A stretch of DNA of 64,000 bases from Coriobacteriia bacterium (GTDB taxonomy: Bacteria; Actinomycetota; Coriobacteriia; Coriobacteriales; QAMH01), in NCBI GenBank assembly GCA_003149935.1, contig QAMH01000005.1:62001-126000 (forward strand), given 5' to 3'. Positions 44,470-53,746 of this stretch are shown here, one piece after another (the first letter of the stretch is position 1; every line of letters starts with the position of its first letter). The notes below the pieces were generated by a model. It searched no databases and had not been told where the DNA came from. It saw nothing but the letters and a program-made list of their open reading frames with translations. The position numbers and the translations under genes were made by a program.

Positions 44470-44483
44470 TTTCCAGCTGGAAA
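44470..44483. promoter_or_regulatory. TTTCCAGCTGGAAA palindrome before the DegV gene
   Basis: A perfect 14-base palindrome 73 bases upstream of the DegV start codon, in a 257-base gap with no other gene. It has the size and symmetry of an operator for a dimeric repressor; the factor is unknown. Confidence 0.35.
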
Positions 44484-44555
44484 TGCTCCTTGTGATGCGG
44501 GAAAATACATAGATACGCGCAAAGTCCGTGCGCTGTAGGCCATAAGGAGGTTCCC

Positions 44556-45443
44556 TTGTCTGATTATGTCTTGAGCTGCGAGTCGACGGTTGACCTGACG
44601 CCCGAGAAGATCCAGGAGCTTGGTCTCGAGTGCATCTTCTTCCACTTCTACATCGATGACGTTGAATATGCAGATGACCTGGGACAGACGATTCCCTTCG
44701 ACAAGTTTTACCAGGCGATGAAAGATGGTGCCGAGACCAAGACGGCGGCCATCGGCACGGGCGAGTACGAGAAGTTCTTCCGCGGCTTCTTCGAGCAGGG
44801 CAAAGACGTGCTGCATGCTTCGCTCTCCTCGGGTATCTCGGGTACGGTTGAGTCCGCTCGCATCGCTGCTGAGTCGCTTGCGGACGAGTTTCCCGATCGC
44901 AAGATTTACATCATCGACTCCCTTGCCGCGTCGAGTGGTTATGGCCTACTTATGCAGGCGCTTTCCGAGAAACGAGCCGAAGGCATGAGCCTCGACGAGC
45001 TGAGCGAGTGGGCCGAGGCTCACAAGCTCCATGATTGGCACTGGTTCTTCTCCACGGATCTCACCTTCTATATCAAGGGCGGTCGCGTGAAGCCGTTGAG
45101 CGGCTTTGTGGGCTCGATGCTCGGCATTTGTCCGCTCCTTAACATGGATTCGCTCGGACGTCTCATTCCGCGCGAAAAGATCCGCTCGAAGAAGAAGGTC
45201 ATCAAGCGCATCGTCGAGAAGATGGAGCAGACCGCCGACAAGGGGCTCGATTATGACGGCCCCGTCTTCATCAGCGAAAGCGATTGCTTGGAGGACGCGC
45301 GTGCGGTGGCTGATCTCGTCGAGGAGCGCTTCCCCAAGATGCGTGGCAAGGTCGAGATTTACAGCATTGGCACGACCATCGGTAGCCATACGGGCCCGGG
45401 CACGGTCGCCCTCTTCTTCTGGGGCCGCGAGTGGGGCCTATAG
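44556..45443 (+). CDS. DegV-family fatty-acid-binding protein
   Basis: A 295-residue protein from a TTG start with an unusually strong AAGGAGGT 5 bases before it. The DegV plan is visible: SCESTVDLTPE at the N-terminus, the TAAIGTGEY motif in place of the usual TSQP-type fatty-acid loop, SSGISGTVESAR, IDSLAASSGYGLL, FIKGGRV-type segment (YIKGGRV) and IGSHTGPGTVALFF at the C-terminus. These bind fatty acids for the FakA kinase; no fakA is nearby. The ABC-F gene starts 3 bases later. Confidence 0.9.
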   Translation: MSDYVLSCESTVDLTPEKIQELGLECIFFHFYIDDVEYADDLGQTIPFDKFYQAMKDGAETKTAAIGTGEYEKFFRGFFEQGKDVLHASLSSGISGTVESARIAAESLADEFPDRKIYIIDSLAASSGYGLLMQALSEKRAEGMSLDELSEWAEAHKLHDWHWFFSTDLTFYIKGGRVKPLSGFVGSMLGICPLLNMDSLGRLIPREKIRSKKKVIKRIVEKMEQTADKGLDYDGPVFISESDCLEDARAVADLVEERFPKMRGKVEIYSIGTTIGSHTGPGTVALFFWGREWGL

Positions 45444-45446
45444 CGT

Positions 45447-47237
45447 ATGGCATACCTCCTCGGCTGCGAGAACGTCCAGCTCGAATACCCTACGGCGCGG
45501 CTCTTCGACTCCCTGACGCTTGGCGTCAACTCGGGCGATCGCATCGGCATCGTCGGGCGCAACGGCGATGGCAAGTCCACGTTGCTCAAGCTTCTGGCAG
45601 GCGAAGCCTCGCCCGATGACGGCCGTGTCGTGCGCACGGGCAACGTCACGGTTGGCATGCTCGCACAAAAGGACGCGCTCGATGACGACGACACGGTGAG
45701 CCATGCCATCGTTGGCGACCGTCCCGAATACGAATGGGCGGGAGACGCACGTGTTCGCGCGATTCTCGAGCATCTCGTGAGCGACCTCGATTGGAATGCG
45801 AAGATCGGTCTGCTGTCGGGTGGACAGCGCCGTCGCGTCGACCTGGCCCGCGTTCTCATCGGGGATTACGACGTGCTCATGATGGACGAGCCCACCAACC
45901 ACCTGGATATCGAGGGCATTCACTGGCTGGCCGAGCATCTCAAGACACGCTGGCGCGATAACGAGGGAGCGTTGCTTCTCGTCACGCACGATCGCTGGTT
46001 TCTCGATGGGGTCTGCCTCAACATGTGGGAGGTGCACGATTGCGTCGTCACGCCCTTCGAGGGTGGCTACTCCGCATACATCATGCAGCGCGTGGAGCGA
46101 CAGCGTCAGGCGCGCGTCGCCGAGGCCAAGCGCAAGAACATCCTGAGACGCGAACTTGCCTGGCTCGCTCGTGGCGCACCGGCACGCTCGACCAAGCCAC
46201 GCTTTCGCGTCGAGGCGGCCGAAGCGCTTATCGCCGATGAGCCGCCGCTGCGCAAAAAGGTGGAGCTGCGTCGCACGGCCATGTCGCGCCTGGGCAAGAA
46301 GGTCATCCATGTGCGTGACGCAGGCGTCGAGCTTGGCGGCAAGGAGATTATCAAACCGCTCGAGTGGAATATCGGGGCAGGGGAGCGCATTGCGATTCTC
46401 GGCGCCAACGGCGCAGGAAAGACGACTCTGCTCAAGTTGATCGAGGGCAAGATTCACCCCAATCGTGGCCGTGTCGAGATTGGCCAGACGGTGAAGTTCG
46501 CCGTGCTTACTCAGCAGCTGAGCGAGCTTGACAAGCTTGGCGATGATCGCGTACGTGAAGTATGCAACCGCCATAAGATTTACGTCGAGATGGCCGATGG
46601 CAAGACCATGTCCCCCATGCAGCTGCTCGAGGAGCTGGGCTTCGAGGCAGAGCAGCTCAGCTGCCCGGTGCGCGACCTATCCGGCGGGCAGAAGCGCCGC
46701 CTGCAGCTCATGCTCATCCTGCTTGACCGTCCCAACGTGCTCATACTCGACGAGCCGGGTAACGACCTCGACACCGACATGCTCGCCCAGCTCGAGACCT
46801 TGCTCGACTCGTGGCCCGGTACGCTGCTCATCGTGAGCCACGACCGCTATCTGGTCGAGCGCGTCACCGATGACCAGTACGCCCTCATCGACGGCGAGCT
46901 CATCCACATGCCCCGCGGCGTTGACGGGTATTTGGAGGAACTCGAGCGCAGGGAGCAAGCGAGCCAGACACCTGCACCGCCTGCTTCTGCCGGAGACGGC
47001 AAAGCGGTGCCCGTGCAACGCGAGTTGCGCGAGCTGCGCAAGAAGCGCACCTCGACCGAGCGCAAGATGGGTAGCGTGCGCAGCAAGCTCGAGCGTGCCC
47101 GCGAGGAGCTGCTCGAGATGGACGGGACGGATTACATCGCCCTCGGCGAGCAGCAGGCCAAGATTTCGCATCTTGAATCCGAGCTCTCAACGCTTGAGGA
47201 CGCATGGCTCGACTACTCCGAGCAGCTGGGTGAATAG
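45447..47237 (+). CDS. ABC-F family ATPase (Uup-like)
   Basis: A 596-residue soluble protein with two ABC domains and no membrane helices: GRNGDGKST and GANGAGKTT P-loops, LSGGQRRRVDLARVL and LSGGQKRRLQLMLIL signatures. The linker ELAWLARGAPARSTKPRFR is a Uup-type segment, and a C-terminal coiled coil (about 525-596) is also Uup-like. The second Walker B reads LILDEPGNDLD, with Gly in place of the usual Thr. ABC-F proteins act on the ribosome; Uup is linked to ribosome function and DNA repair. Overlaps nothing and is 3 bases from DegV, so cotranscribed. Confidence 0.9.
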   Translation: MAYLLGCENVQLEYPTARLFDSLTLGVNSGDRIGIVGRNGDGKSTLLKLLAGEASPDDGRVVRTGNVTVGMLAQKDALDDDDTVSHAIVGDRPEYEWAGDARVRAILEHLVSDLDWNAKIGLLSGGQRRRVDLARVLIGDYDVLMMDEPTNHLDIEGIHWLAEHLKTRWRDNEGALLLVTHDRWFLDGVCLNMWEVHDCVVTPFEGGYSAYIMQRVERQRQARVAEAKRKNILRRELAWLARGAPARSTKPRFRVEAAEALIADEPPLRKKVELRRTAMSRLGKKVIHVRDAGVELGGKEIIKPLEWNIGAGERIAILGANGAGKTTLLKLIEGKIHPNRGRVEIGQTVKFAVLTQQLSELDKLGDDRVREVCNRHKIYVEMADGKTMSPMQLLEELGFEAEQLSCPVRDLSGGQKRRLQLMLILLDRPNVLILDEPGNDLDTDMLAQLETLLDSWPGTLLIVSHDRYLVERVTDDQYALIDGELIHMPRGVDGYLEELERREQASQTPAPPASAGDGKAVPVQRELRELRKKRTSTERKMGSVRSKLERAREELLEMDGTDYIALGEQQAKISHLESELSTLEDAWLDYSEQLGE

Positions 47238-47379
47238 TCCTTCCATCAGCCGCTTCTGTGGACATTTTGCAACTTTAATAGGTTCCGTTTGGGATAAGTG
47301 CTAGGATACGGAGCCAAACATGCCCGGCATGGCTTTTTGCATGCGGGCTCGAACGTGTTCCCGATCAAACGAGGGGTTT

Positions 47380-49005
47380 ATGGGAGAGGACCGCCGATCC
47401 AACCGGAACCGCGCCAACGGCAATAGAAACAGGTATGGCGCACGTGACAATCGTCGCCCCGGGACAGGCAGAAGACCTCAACCTGGCGCTCAGCGAAGCG
47501 CTCGATACAGCGCCCAGCCGGGCAGTTCTCGCCATGCATCGCAAGAGCCCGTCCACGGTGACCCCCGCGAGGGGTCTCGCTCGAGGGCACAGCATTCCAG
47601 CGCGCGTTCCGGCAATCGCCAGGGCTCGCAGGCAGGCGCGCGCCGTTCACGGCATGCCTCCGCATCTGCGTACTCAAACGCGCATCGGCACATGAGCGCA
47701 CAGAGCCAAGCGAATCAGGCGCGCGTGCAAGGTCATGCTGATGCGAAGCGGCGTGGTCGCACGCAGGCGGCAGGCGCCACTGCGGATTATGCTCCCACCA
47801 AGTACGTGGGACGCAAGCGCGGCATGTCGCGGGGCAAGAAGATCGCCCTCGGCATTGTCATCGCGCTCGCCGTCATCCTCGCGTGTGGAGGCATTGCCGT
47901 CGGCCTGTGGTACAACAACATCGCCAACAACATCAAGGGCAACCAGGACATCACCAACCTCGCCGCTCCTGCGGCGGATGAGCCATATTACGTCCTCCTC
48001 ATGGGCAGCGACGCCCGCGAGGGGTGGGAGCCTGTAGATGAGTACAACGATGGCGAGCGTTCGGATTCAATCATGGTTGCTCGTGTCGACGAGAAGGCGC
48101 AGAAGGTCAGCATCCTCTCCATACCTCGAGACCTACGCGTCAAGATCGATGGCCATGGTTACGGCAAAATCAATTCCGTCATCGAGTACGGTGGCTATAA
48201 CCTGCTTGTGAGCACGCTCAACAAGATGCTCGACATCAAAATCAACTATTACGCAATCGTCTATTTCCAGGGCTTCCTCGACTTGGTCGATACACTCGGG
48301 GGTGTCACCGTCGAAGTTCCCGAGGGAACGGCTGACTACAACATGGACGAGAGCGAACCGGACATCATCCTTCCCGCAGGCGATGCGGTCCGTCTCAACG
48401 GCGAGCAGGCGCTCGTGCTCGCACGCTGTCGTCACGGATGGCCCATCGACCAAGGCGCCTACGCGATGGGCGATTATCAGCGCACACTCAACCAGCGCAA
48501 TCTCATCAAGGCCATTGCCAAGGAGGTGCTCGCCCAGGACATCACCAGGATGCCCGCCCTCATCGAGAGCCTCTCCAAGTGCGTCGAGACGAACATGAGC
48601 GTTGACAGGATCATCTCGCTTGCCATGAACATGAAGGGCATGGATGTCGAATCGATGGAATCCGCTCAGCTGCCCATTGGCGCCTCTACCATCAATGGCG
48701 ATTGGCAGGCGGTCATGTACCAGGATGTCTTCGCGGTGATGGACCAGAACTACAAGGAGGGCAAGTCCCTGTTCGAGAATCTCGACAACTTCAATTCCGA
48801 GTTCAACGACGATAACGTGAACAGCAATTACGTCGATGGTCCCGTGTATGCGTACACCTCGTATTCGGCGCTTCACGGAAGTCCCTATACCGAGGGCTAC
48901 ACACCACCTGCTTCGGCAAAGGTCGCGCTTCAGGACAGCTCAAGCGGTGGATCAAAGTCATCCTCGTCTTCGAGCTCGTCATCCAAGAAATCGTCGAATA
49001 GCTAG
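47380..49005 (+). CDS. LytR-CpsA-Psr (LCP) family glycopolymer transferase
   Basis: A 541-residue protein from ATG 47380 (GAGGGG upstream). About 150 residues of Arg/Gln/Ser-rich, low-complexity cytoplasmic tail come first, then one membrane helix (about 168-192), then the LCP domain: LLMGSDAREG, RSDSIMVARVD, LSIPRDLRVKI, and LARCRHGWPIDQGAYAMGDYQR with the conserved Arg residues. The end is a Ser-rich tail. It attaches glycopolymers to peptidoglycan outside the cell. The disordered basic N-tail is longer than usual. Confidence 0.93.
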   Translation: MGEDRRSNRNRANGNRNRYGARDNRRPGTGRRPQPGAQRSARYSAQPGSSRHASQEPVHGDPREGSRSRAQHSSARSGNRQGSQAGARRSRHASASAYSNAHRHMSAQSQANQARVQGHADAKRRGRTQAAGATADYAPTKYVGRKRGMSRGKKIALGIVIALAVILACGGIAVGLWYNNIANNIKGNQDITNLAAPAADEPYYVLLMGSDAREGWEPVDEYNDGERSDSIMVARVDEKAQKVSILSIPRDLRVKIDGHGYGKINSVIEYGGYNLLVSTLNKMLDIKINYYAIVYFQGFLDLVDTLGGVTVEVPEGTADYNMDESEPDIILPAGDAVRLNGEQALVLARCRHGWPIDQGAYAMGDYQRTLNQRNLIKAIAKEVLAQDITRMPALIESLSKCVETNMSVDRIISLAMNMKGMDVESMESAQLPIGASTINGDWQAVMYQDVFAVMDQNYKEGKSLFENLDNFNSEFNDDNVNSNYVDGPVYAYTSYSALHGSPYTEGYTPPASAKVALQDSSSGGSKSSSSSSSSSKKSSNS

Positions 49006-49167
49006 GGACGGGCGTGTGGTTGCCCCTCTCGCACGCCGAAGCTCCTCGGGCAACCCATCGGTAACGATTCATTGTCCATCTTGGTAGTCGCAGGATAAAT
49101 GGGGCAATATAGTCGCCATGTTTTCAATTGCGGGTGCACGCAAGCCGCACGATGAAGGGACCATTTC

Positions 49168-50706
49168 ATGTCCGATACCACGACCGGCAACTCCAACAGG
49201 CGCTGCAGCTTCTGCGGCAAGACCGAAGAGGAAGCCGGCGGCGCGCTTGTGACGCTGCCTCCCAATACGCCCGTATGCCCCGCTTGCCTCGAGCGCGAGG
49301 TCAACAAGATGTCGCAGCTCTTCGGGTTCACCACGCCAGGGCAGGGCGGCAGCGGCAATGGCGGCGACAAGCCCACGCGCACGACGACCGACGAGCAGGG
49401 TAACCAGATCGAGGAAGTCGACGGTGAGCCCGTCGATGGCGAGAATTCCAACGACAATGCCAACAACGGCCCGTTTGGCGGTTGGAGTCCCATTGGCTTT
49501 TTCACGGGCAGCGGCAGCGGCAGCCCCTTTGGCATGGGCGCGCCCGTGCAGCAGCCCAAGCGCAAGGAGGGCGAGCCTATCATGGCGCCCGTTCCCAAGC
49601 CGCACGAGCTCAAGGCCCAGATCGACGAATACGTCGTCGGACAGGAACTCGCGAAGAAGATCGTGGCTGTGTCGACCTACAACCACTATAAGCGCTATGA
49701 CGCCACGCAAAAGAGCGACGTGCAGATTGACAAAAGCAACATCCTCATGCTTGGCCCCACGGGCACGGGCAAGACCTACATCATCAAGACGCTCGCCAAT
49801 CTGCTCGATGTGCCGCTGGCCATCGCGGATGCGACCACGCTTACCCAGGCCGGCTACGTCGGCGATGACATCGAGAGCATCATCACCAAGCTCATCACCG
49901 CGGCCGAGGGCGATATTGAACGAGCCGAGCATGGCATCGTCTACATTGACGAGATCGACAAGATCGCCAAGCGCAATGGCGGTCCCGAGGGTACGGGCGG
50001 CGGCCGTGATATCGGCGGCGAATCCGTCCAGCAGGGTCTGCTCAAGGTGCTCGAGGGCACGACTATGGAGGTGCCGCTTTCGGGTGGCATGAAGACGCCC
50101 TTCTCGCAGAACGCCACCATCGACACGAGCAACATCCTCTTCATCTGCGGTGGCGCCTTCCCCGGTCTGGACGACATCATCAAGAAGCGCCTCAACAAGA
50201 GCGCAGGCGTGGGCTTTGGCTCTGCCGTGCGCGAGAACTATGACGAGGACCGCGACATTCTCAAGAGCGTCAAGGTCGAAGACCTCAAGGAGTACGGTCT
50301 CATTCCGGAGTTCCTCGGTCGTCTGCCCATCCTGTGCACGATGGAGGCTCTCGACGAGCAGATGCTCTTCGATATCCTCGTCAAGCCACATGACGCCATC
50401 ATCAAGCAATATCAGGCCCTCATGGCCTTCGATGATGTCGAGCTCGAGTTCGACGATTCCGCCTTGCGCGAAATCGCTCGCCTGGCCCTCGAGCAGGATA
50501 CGGGTGCACGAGCCCTGCGTGCCATCATCGAGCGCTTCATGCTTGACATCATGTACGAGGTTCCCAAGGACGACACGATTGGCTCGGTGGTGATCACCGG
50601 CGATTATATCAGGGGTGAGGGCGCTCCGATCATCCGTCCGCGCGGCCAGCAGGCGCTGCCTGACACGTCGGACAGCCTGCTCCCCGAGGGCGAAACGGTG
50701 GCTTAA
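49168..50706 (+). CDS. clpX: ATP-dependent Clp protease ATPase subunit ClpX
   Basis: A 512-residue protein. The N-terminal zinc domain has CSFCGK and CPACLE. The AAA+ domain has GPTGTGKTYIIKTLA, IVYIDEIDKIAK and the sensor-2 ARALRAIIE. Between them a Gly/Asn/Ser-rich linker of about 75 residues makes it longer than the usual 420-430. ClpX unfolds tagged proteins for ClpP; clpP is not in this window. The C-terminus has a short extra tail. Confidence 0.96.
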   Translation: MSDTTTGNSNRRCSFCGKTEEEAGGALVTLPPNTPVCPACLEREVNKMSQLFGFTTPGQGGSGNGGDKPTRTTTDEQGNQIEEVDGEPVDGENSNDNANNGPFGGWSPIGFFTGSGSGSPFGMGAPVQQPKRKEGEPIMAPVPKPHELKAQIDEYVVGQELAKKIVAVSTYNHYKRYDATQKSDVQIDKSNILMLGPTGTGKTYIIKTLANLLDVPLAIADATTLTQAGYVGDDIESIITKLITAAEGDIERAEHGIVYIDEIDKIAKRNGGPEGTGGGRDIGGESVQQGLLKVLEGTTMEVPLSGGMKTPFSQNATIDTSNILFICGGAFPGLDDIIKKRLNKSAGVGFGSAVRENYDEDRDILKSVKVEDLKEYGLIPEFLGRLPILCTMEALDEQMLFDILVKPHDAIIKQYQALMAFDDVELEFDDSALREIARLALEQDTGARALRAIIERFMLDIMYEVPKDDTIGSVVITGDYIRGEGAPIIRPRGQQALPDTSDSLLPEGETVA

Positions 50707-50729
50707 TCACGATAACTGGCGCGTGCTGG

Positions 50730-51500
50730 CTATTCTTCGATGAGCCCTAGCTTCACGCAGGCGTTCCAGATGCCGTCCTCGTCCACGCTGCTCGTCACGA
50801 GGTCGGCACGCTCCTTGAGCTCGGGTACGGCGTTGCCCATGGCGACGCTTGTCCATTCGGGACGAAACATGTCGACGTCGTTCGTACCGTCTCCAAAGAC
50901 AATGACGTCCTCGATGGGTGCATCGAGCAGCTTCATCATCTTTCGTATGCCGCGCGATTTGTCCGTTGGTTCGATGTAGATAAGCTCATCGGAATAGCGT
51001 GCCCAGGTCACACCCGTAAAGTCGATGGCCTGCTCATCGCCTTTCTTGCACGGGACGAAGATTTTGTAGATGGGATCAAGCGTATCGATATCGAGCGCGG
51101 GATCGACGACGGGCGTGTAGTAAAGATGCGTGACGAGGCTCGCGTAGCGCTCGTCACGGGTCAGGCAGGTGCGTGCGTTTTCGCAGTTGACAGCCCAGGC
51201 CCAACCTTCGTCATCGAGACGATGCGCGAAAGCGCGTGAGGGCTCGAGTGGCATGCCCTCGATGGAGATGAGCTTGCCATCGACGGTGACGGAGTTGCCG
51301 CCATCGGCGACCATGGTATCGATGCCGCAAGGGGCAAGCACTTCAAGCGCATCCGATTGCAGGCGTCCTGTCGCGAGCGCGACGAAATGGCCGTTTTCGC
51401 GCAGCTTGTCGAGTGCGGCGCGTGCGGAAGCGGGGACGGCGTCAAGCGAGCGCGAGCGCAGAGTTCCATCGTAATCGAAAAAGCAGTATCTGCGTCGCAT
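50730..51500 (-). CDS. Cof-type HAD-superfamily phosphatase
   Basis: A 256-residue protein starting MRRRYCFFDYDGTL at 51500; the upstream in-frame extension is not homologous. Motif I is FFDYDGTL, motif II ATGR, and motif IV VIFGDGTNDVDMF near residue 205. The C2-type cap lies between. These hydrolyse sugar phosphates, FMN or PLP-like phosphates. It converges with clpX, with 23 bases between. Confidence 0.92.
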   Translation of the reverse strand: MRRRYCFFDYDGTLRSRSLDAVPASARAALDKLRENGHFVALATGRLQSDALEVLAPCGIDTMVADGGNSVTVDGKLISIEGMPLEPSRAFAHRLDDEGWAWAVNCENARTCLTRDERYASLVTHLYYTPVVDPALDIDTLDPIYKIFVPCKKGDEQAIDFTGVTWARYSDELIYIEPTDKSRGIRKMMKLLDAPIEDVIVFGDGTNDVDMFRPEWTSVAMGNAVPELKERADLVTSSVDEDGIWNACVKLGLIEE

Positions 51501-51584
51501 GGCGCTCCTCCTCGTGGGGTCATTCGTATTTTCCGAAGACGTCACGCTCGTGTCAATCTGCTAGAATGTCATGCGCTGCGCTGT

Positions 51585-51660
51585 GGGCCGTTAGCTCAGT
51601 TGGTAGAGCAGGGGACTTTTAATCCCAAGGTCTAGGGTTCGAACCCCTAACGGCCCACCA
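51585..51660 (+). tRNA. tRNA-Lys (TTT)
   Basis: A 76-base cloverleaf with acceptor GGGCCGT/ACGGCCC and encoded CCA. The anticodon loop CTTTTAA gives anticodon TTT (codon AAA). The D-arm and T-arm (GGGTTCGAACCCC) are regular. With the CTT tRNA at 21683 it covers both Lys codons. Confidence 0.97.
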
Positions 51661-51727
51661 CCTCGCAGCAAACCATTCCCTGTTTAGTGCTATCGTAGGT
51701 CGCGCATAAAAGGGGATGATTATTCGC

Positions 51728-53716
51728 ATGGGTCTTACCAAAAAACAATGGATGATGCTTGTCGTCATCGTAATCGGCACGTTCGTTACCATTCTCAACC
51801 AGACGCTTGTCACGCCAGCGCTTCCCGCCATCATGGCCGAGATGTCCATCGATGCGGCGACGGGCCAATGGCTTACCACGGGCTTCACGCTCGTGAACGC
51901 GATCATGATTCCCATTACCGCCTACCTTCAGGACCGCTTCTCGGTACGCCGCCTCTTCCTCTTCTCCATGAGTGTCTTTGCCGTCGGATCCCTGCTTTGC
52001 GGATGGGGACCCACCTTCGATGTTCTCCTGGCCGGACGTCTCGTCCAAGCTGTGGGTGCGGGCATACTCATGCCCATGTCGATGACCGTCTTACTCGTCA
52101 TGTTTCCCGTCGACCGCAGGGGTTCGGCCATGGGTGTCTTCGGCCTCATCATCGCCTTTGCCCCGGCCATCGGCCCCACGATTTCGGGCATCATGGTCGA
52201 TACGGTCAACTGGCACGTCATGTTCTACGTCATCACGGGGCTTGTCGCCGTGGTCGTCATCGCCGCCGCCTTTCTCATCGAGCAGCGCAGTCCCAAGACC
52301 AAAGGCGACGCGGCGCTTGACCCGCTTTCCGTCGTGCTCTCCACGCTGGGCTTTGGCGGCTTGCTCTATGGGTTCAGCGTCTTTGGTTCCAACGGCATCG
52401 ATCTCGTGAGTGGTATTACCATTCTCGTTGGTTGTGCATGCATCGTCTGGTTCTTCTTCAGGCAGTTGCATCTCGAGACGCCCATGCTGCGCGTGCGCAT
52501 TCTCTTCAATCGCAACTTCCTCATCGCGACCATCATCGGCATGCTCGTTCAGGCATCCCTGCTCGTGGCACCTGTGCTCATGCCCATCTACATCCAGGAC
52601 CTCATGGGTCTTTCGGCTACGATGTCCGGCCTTGTCATCATGCCCGGTGCCATCATTATGGGCATCATGAACCCCATTGCAGGGCGCATTTTCGATAAGC
52701 ACGGTGCACGCGCTATGGGCATCATCGGCATGCTCCTGCTCGCGGCAACCACGCTGGGTTTCGTCTTTGTCGGAACGAACACGTCAATCGCCGTCATCAC
52801 GGTTCTGTTTGCCGTGCGCATGTTCTCGATGGCGCTCGTGAACATGCCCATCACCACCTGGGGCATGAACGCGCTCGACACCAAGTTCATGAATCACGGC
52901 ACGTCCATCAACAATACGTTGCGTCAGGTTGCCGGCTCGCTTGGCACGGCGCTCATCGTCTCGATCTACACGGCGGCACAGGTGCAGATCGGTGGTCCCA
53001 ACCCTCCGATCGAGGCATCCATGACCGCGTTCAACATCGCCTTCATGATCTGCACGGCGCTCGTGCTTATCGGCGCGATCCTCACGATCATCTTCGTGAA
53101 GGGAAAGCCCGGCACGATCGAGGCGACGGGTGCCGAGGGCGAAACCGTGCACGAGCGTGGTGTTGCTGGCGAGAACAAGACCCTGCTCGAGCGCATCATG
53201 AAGCGCGACGTATACGTGCTGCGTAGCGATGACACGGTGCAAGCGGCCATGCAGCTCTTCATCAACGAGGGCATCAGCGCCTGTCCTATCGTCGACCATG
53301 ACGATAGGCCCGTTGGCTTCATTTCCGATGGCGACATACTCAAGAACCTCGCGCGCAATTCCAGGTCCTTCATGGACCCGGTGGCGCTCATCGCCATGAC
53401 GGCGCAGGACAAGCGCGGTTACGACGAGAAACTCGAGGAACTTATGGAGAAACCCGTCGCCTCCATCGGCACGCGTAACTTCCTGAGCGTCAACGTGCAC
53501 GAGAGCATCGACGAGGTGTGCCGCGTGCTAGCCGACAATCATCTCAAGAAGGTGCCGGTCATGGAGGACGGCAAGATTTGCGGCATCATCAATCGCAGCG
53601 ACATCACCCGCTATTCCATGGAGGCATATCTCGAGGGTCGTCCCGAGGATGCGGTCTATTGCGAAGCCGAAGGTGACGGAACCAAGTGCGAATGCGAGCC
53701 CGAACACGTATCATAG
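51728..53716 (+). CDS. DHA2-type MFS transporter fused to a CBS-domain pair
   Basis: A 662-residue protein. Residues 1-465 have about 14 membrane helices of the drug:H+ antiporter-2 kind, including LNQTLVTPALPAIM and GAGILMPMSMTVLL-type motif C. Residues about 485-645 form two CBS motifs: MKRDVYVLRSDDTVQAAMQLF...VGFISDGDIL, and MEKPVASIGTRNFLSVNVHESIDEVCRVLADNHLKKVPV...IINRSDI. CBS pairs bind adenine nucleotides and gate transporters or enzymes. The MFS-CBS fusion is rare. ATG at 51716 is alternative but abuts its Shine-Dalgarno. Confidence 0.9.
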   Translation: MGLTKKQWMMLVVIVIGTFVTILNQTLVTPALPAIMAEMSIDAATGQWLTTGFTLVNAIMIPITAYLQDRFSVRRLFLFSMSVFAVGSLLCGWGPTFDVLLAGRLVQAVGAGILMPMSMTVLLVMFPVDRRGSAMGVFGLIIAFAPAIGPTISGIMVDTVNWHVMFYVITGLVAVVVIAAAFLIEQRSPKTKGDAALDPLSVVLSTLGFGGLLYGFSVFGSNGIDLVSGITILVGCACIVWFFFRQLHLETPMLRVRILFNRNFLIATIIGMLVQASLLVAPVLMPIYIQDLMGLSATMSGLVIMPGAIIMGIMNPIAGRIFDKHGARAMGIIGMLLLAATTLGFVFVGTNTSIAVITVLFAVRMFSMALVNMPITTWGMNALDTKFMNHGTSINNTLRQVAGSLGTALIVSIYTAAQVQIGGPNPPIEASMTAFNIAFMICTALVLIGAILTIIFVKGKPGTIEATGAEGETVHERGVAGENKTLLERIMKRDVYVLRSDDTVQAAMQLFINEGISACPIVDHDDRPVGFISDGDILKNLARNSRSFMDPVALIAMTAQDKRGYDEKLEELMEKPVASIGTRNFLSVNVHESIDEVCRVLADNHLKKVPVMEDGKICGIINRSDITRYSMEAYLEGRPEDAVYCEAEGDGTKCECEPEHVS

Positions 53717-53746
53717 GGCAGTACACGTACGTTGATCGCGAGGAAG

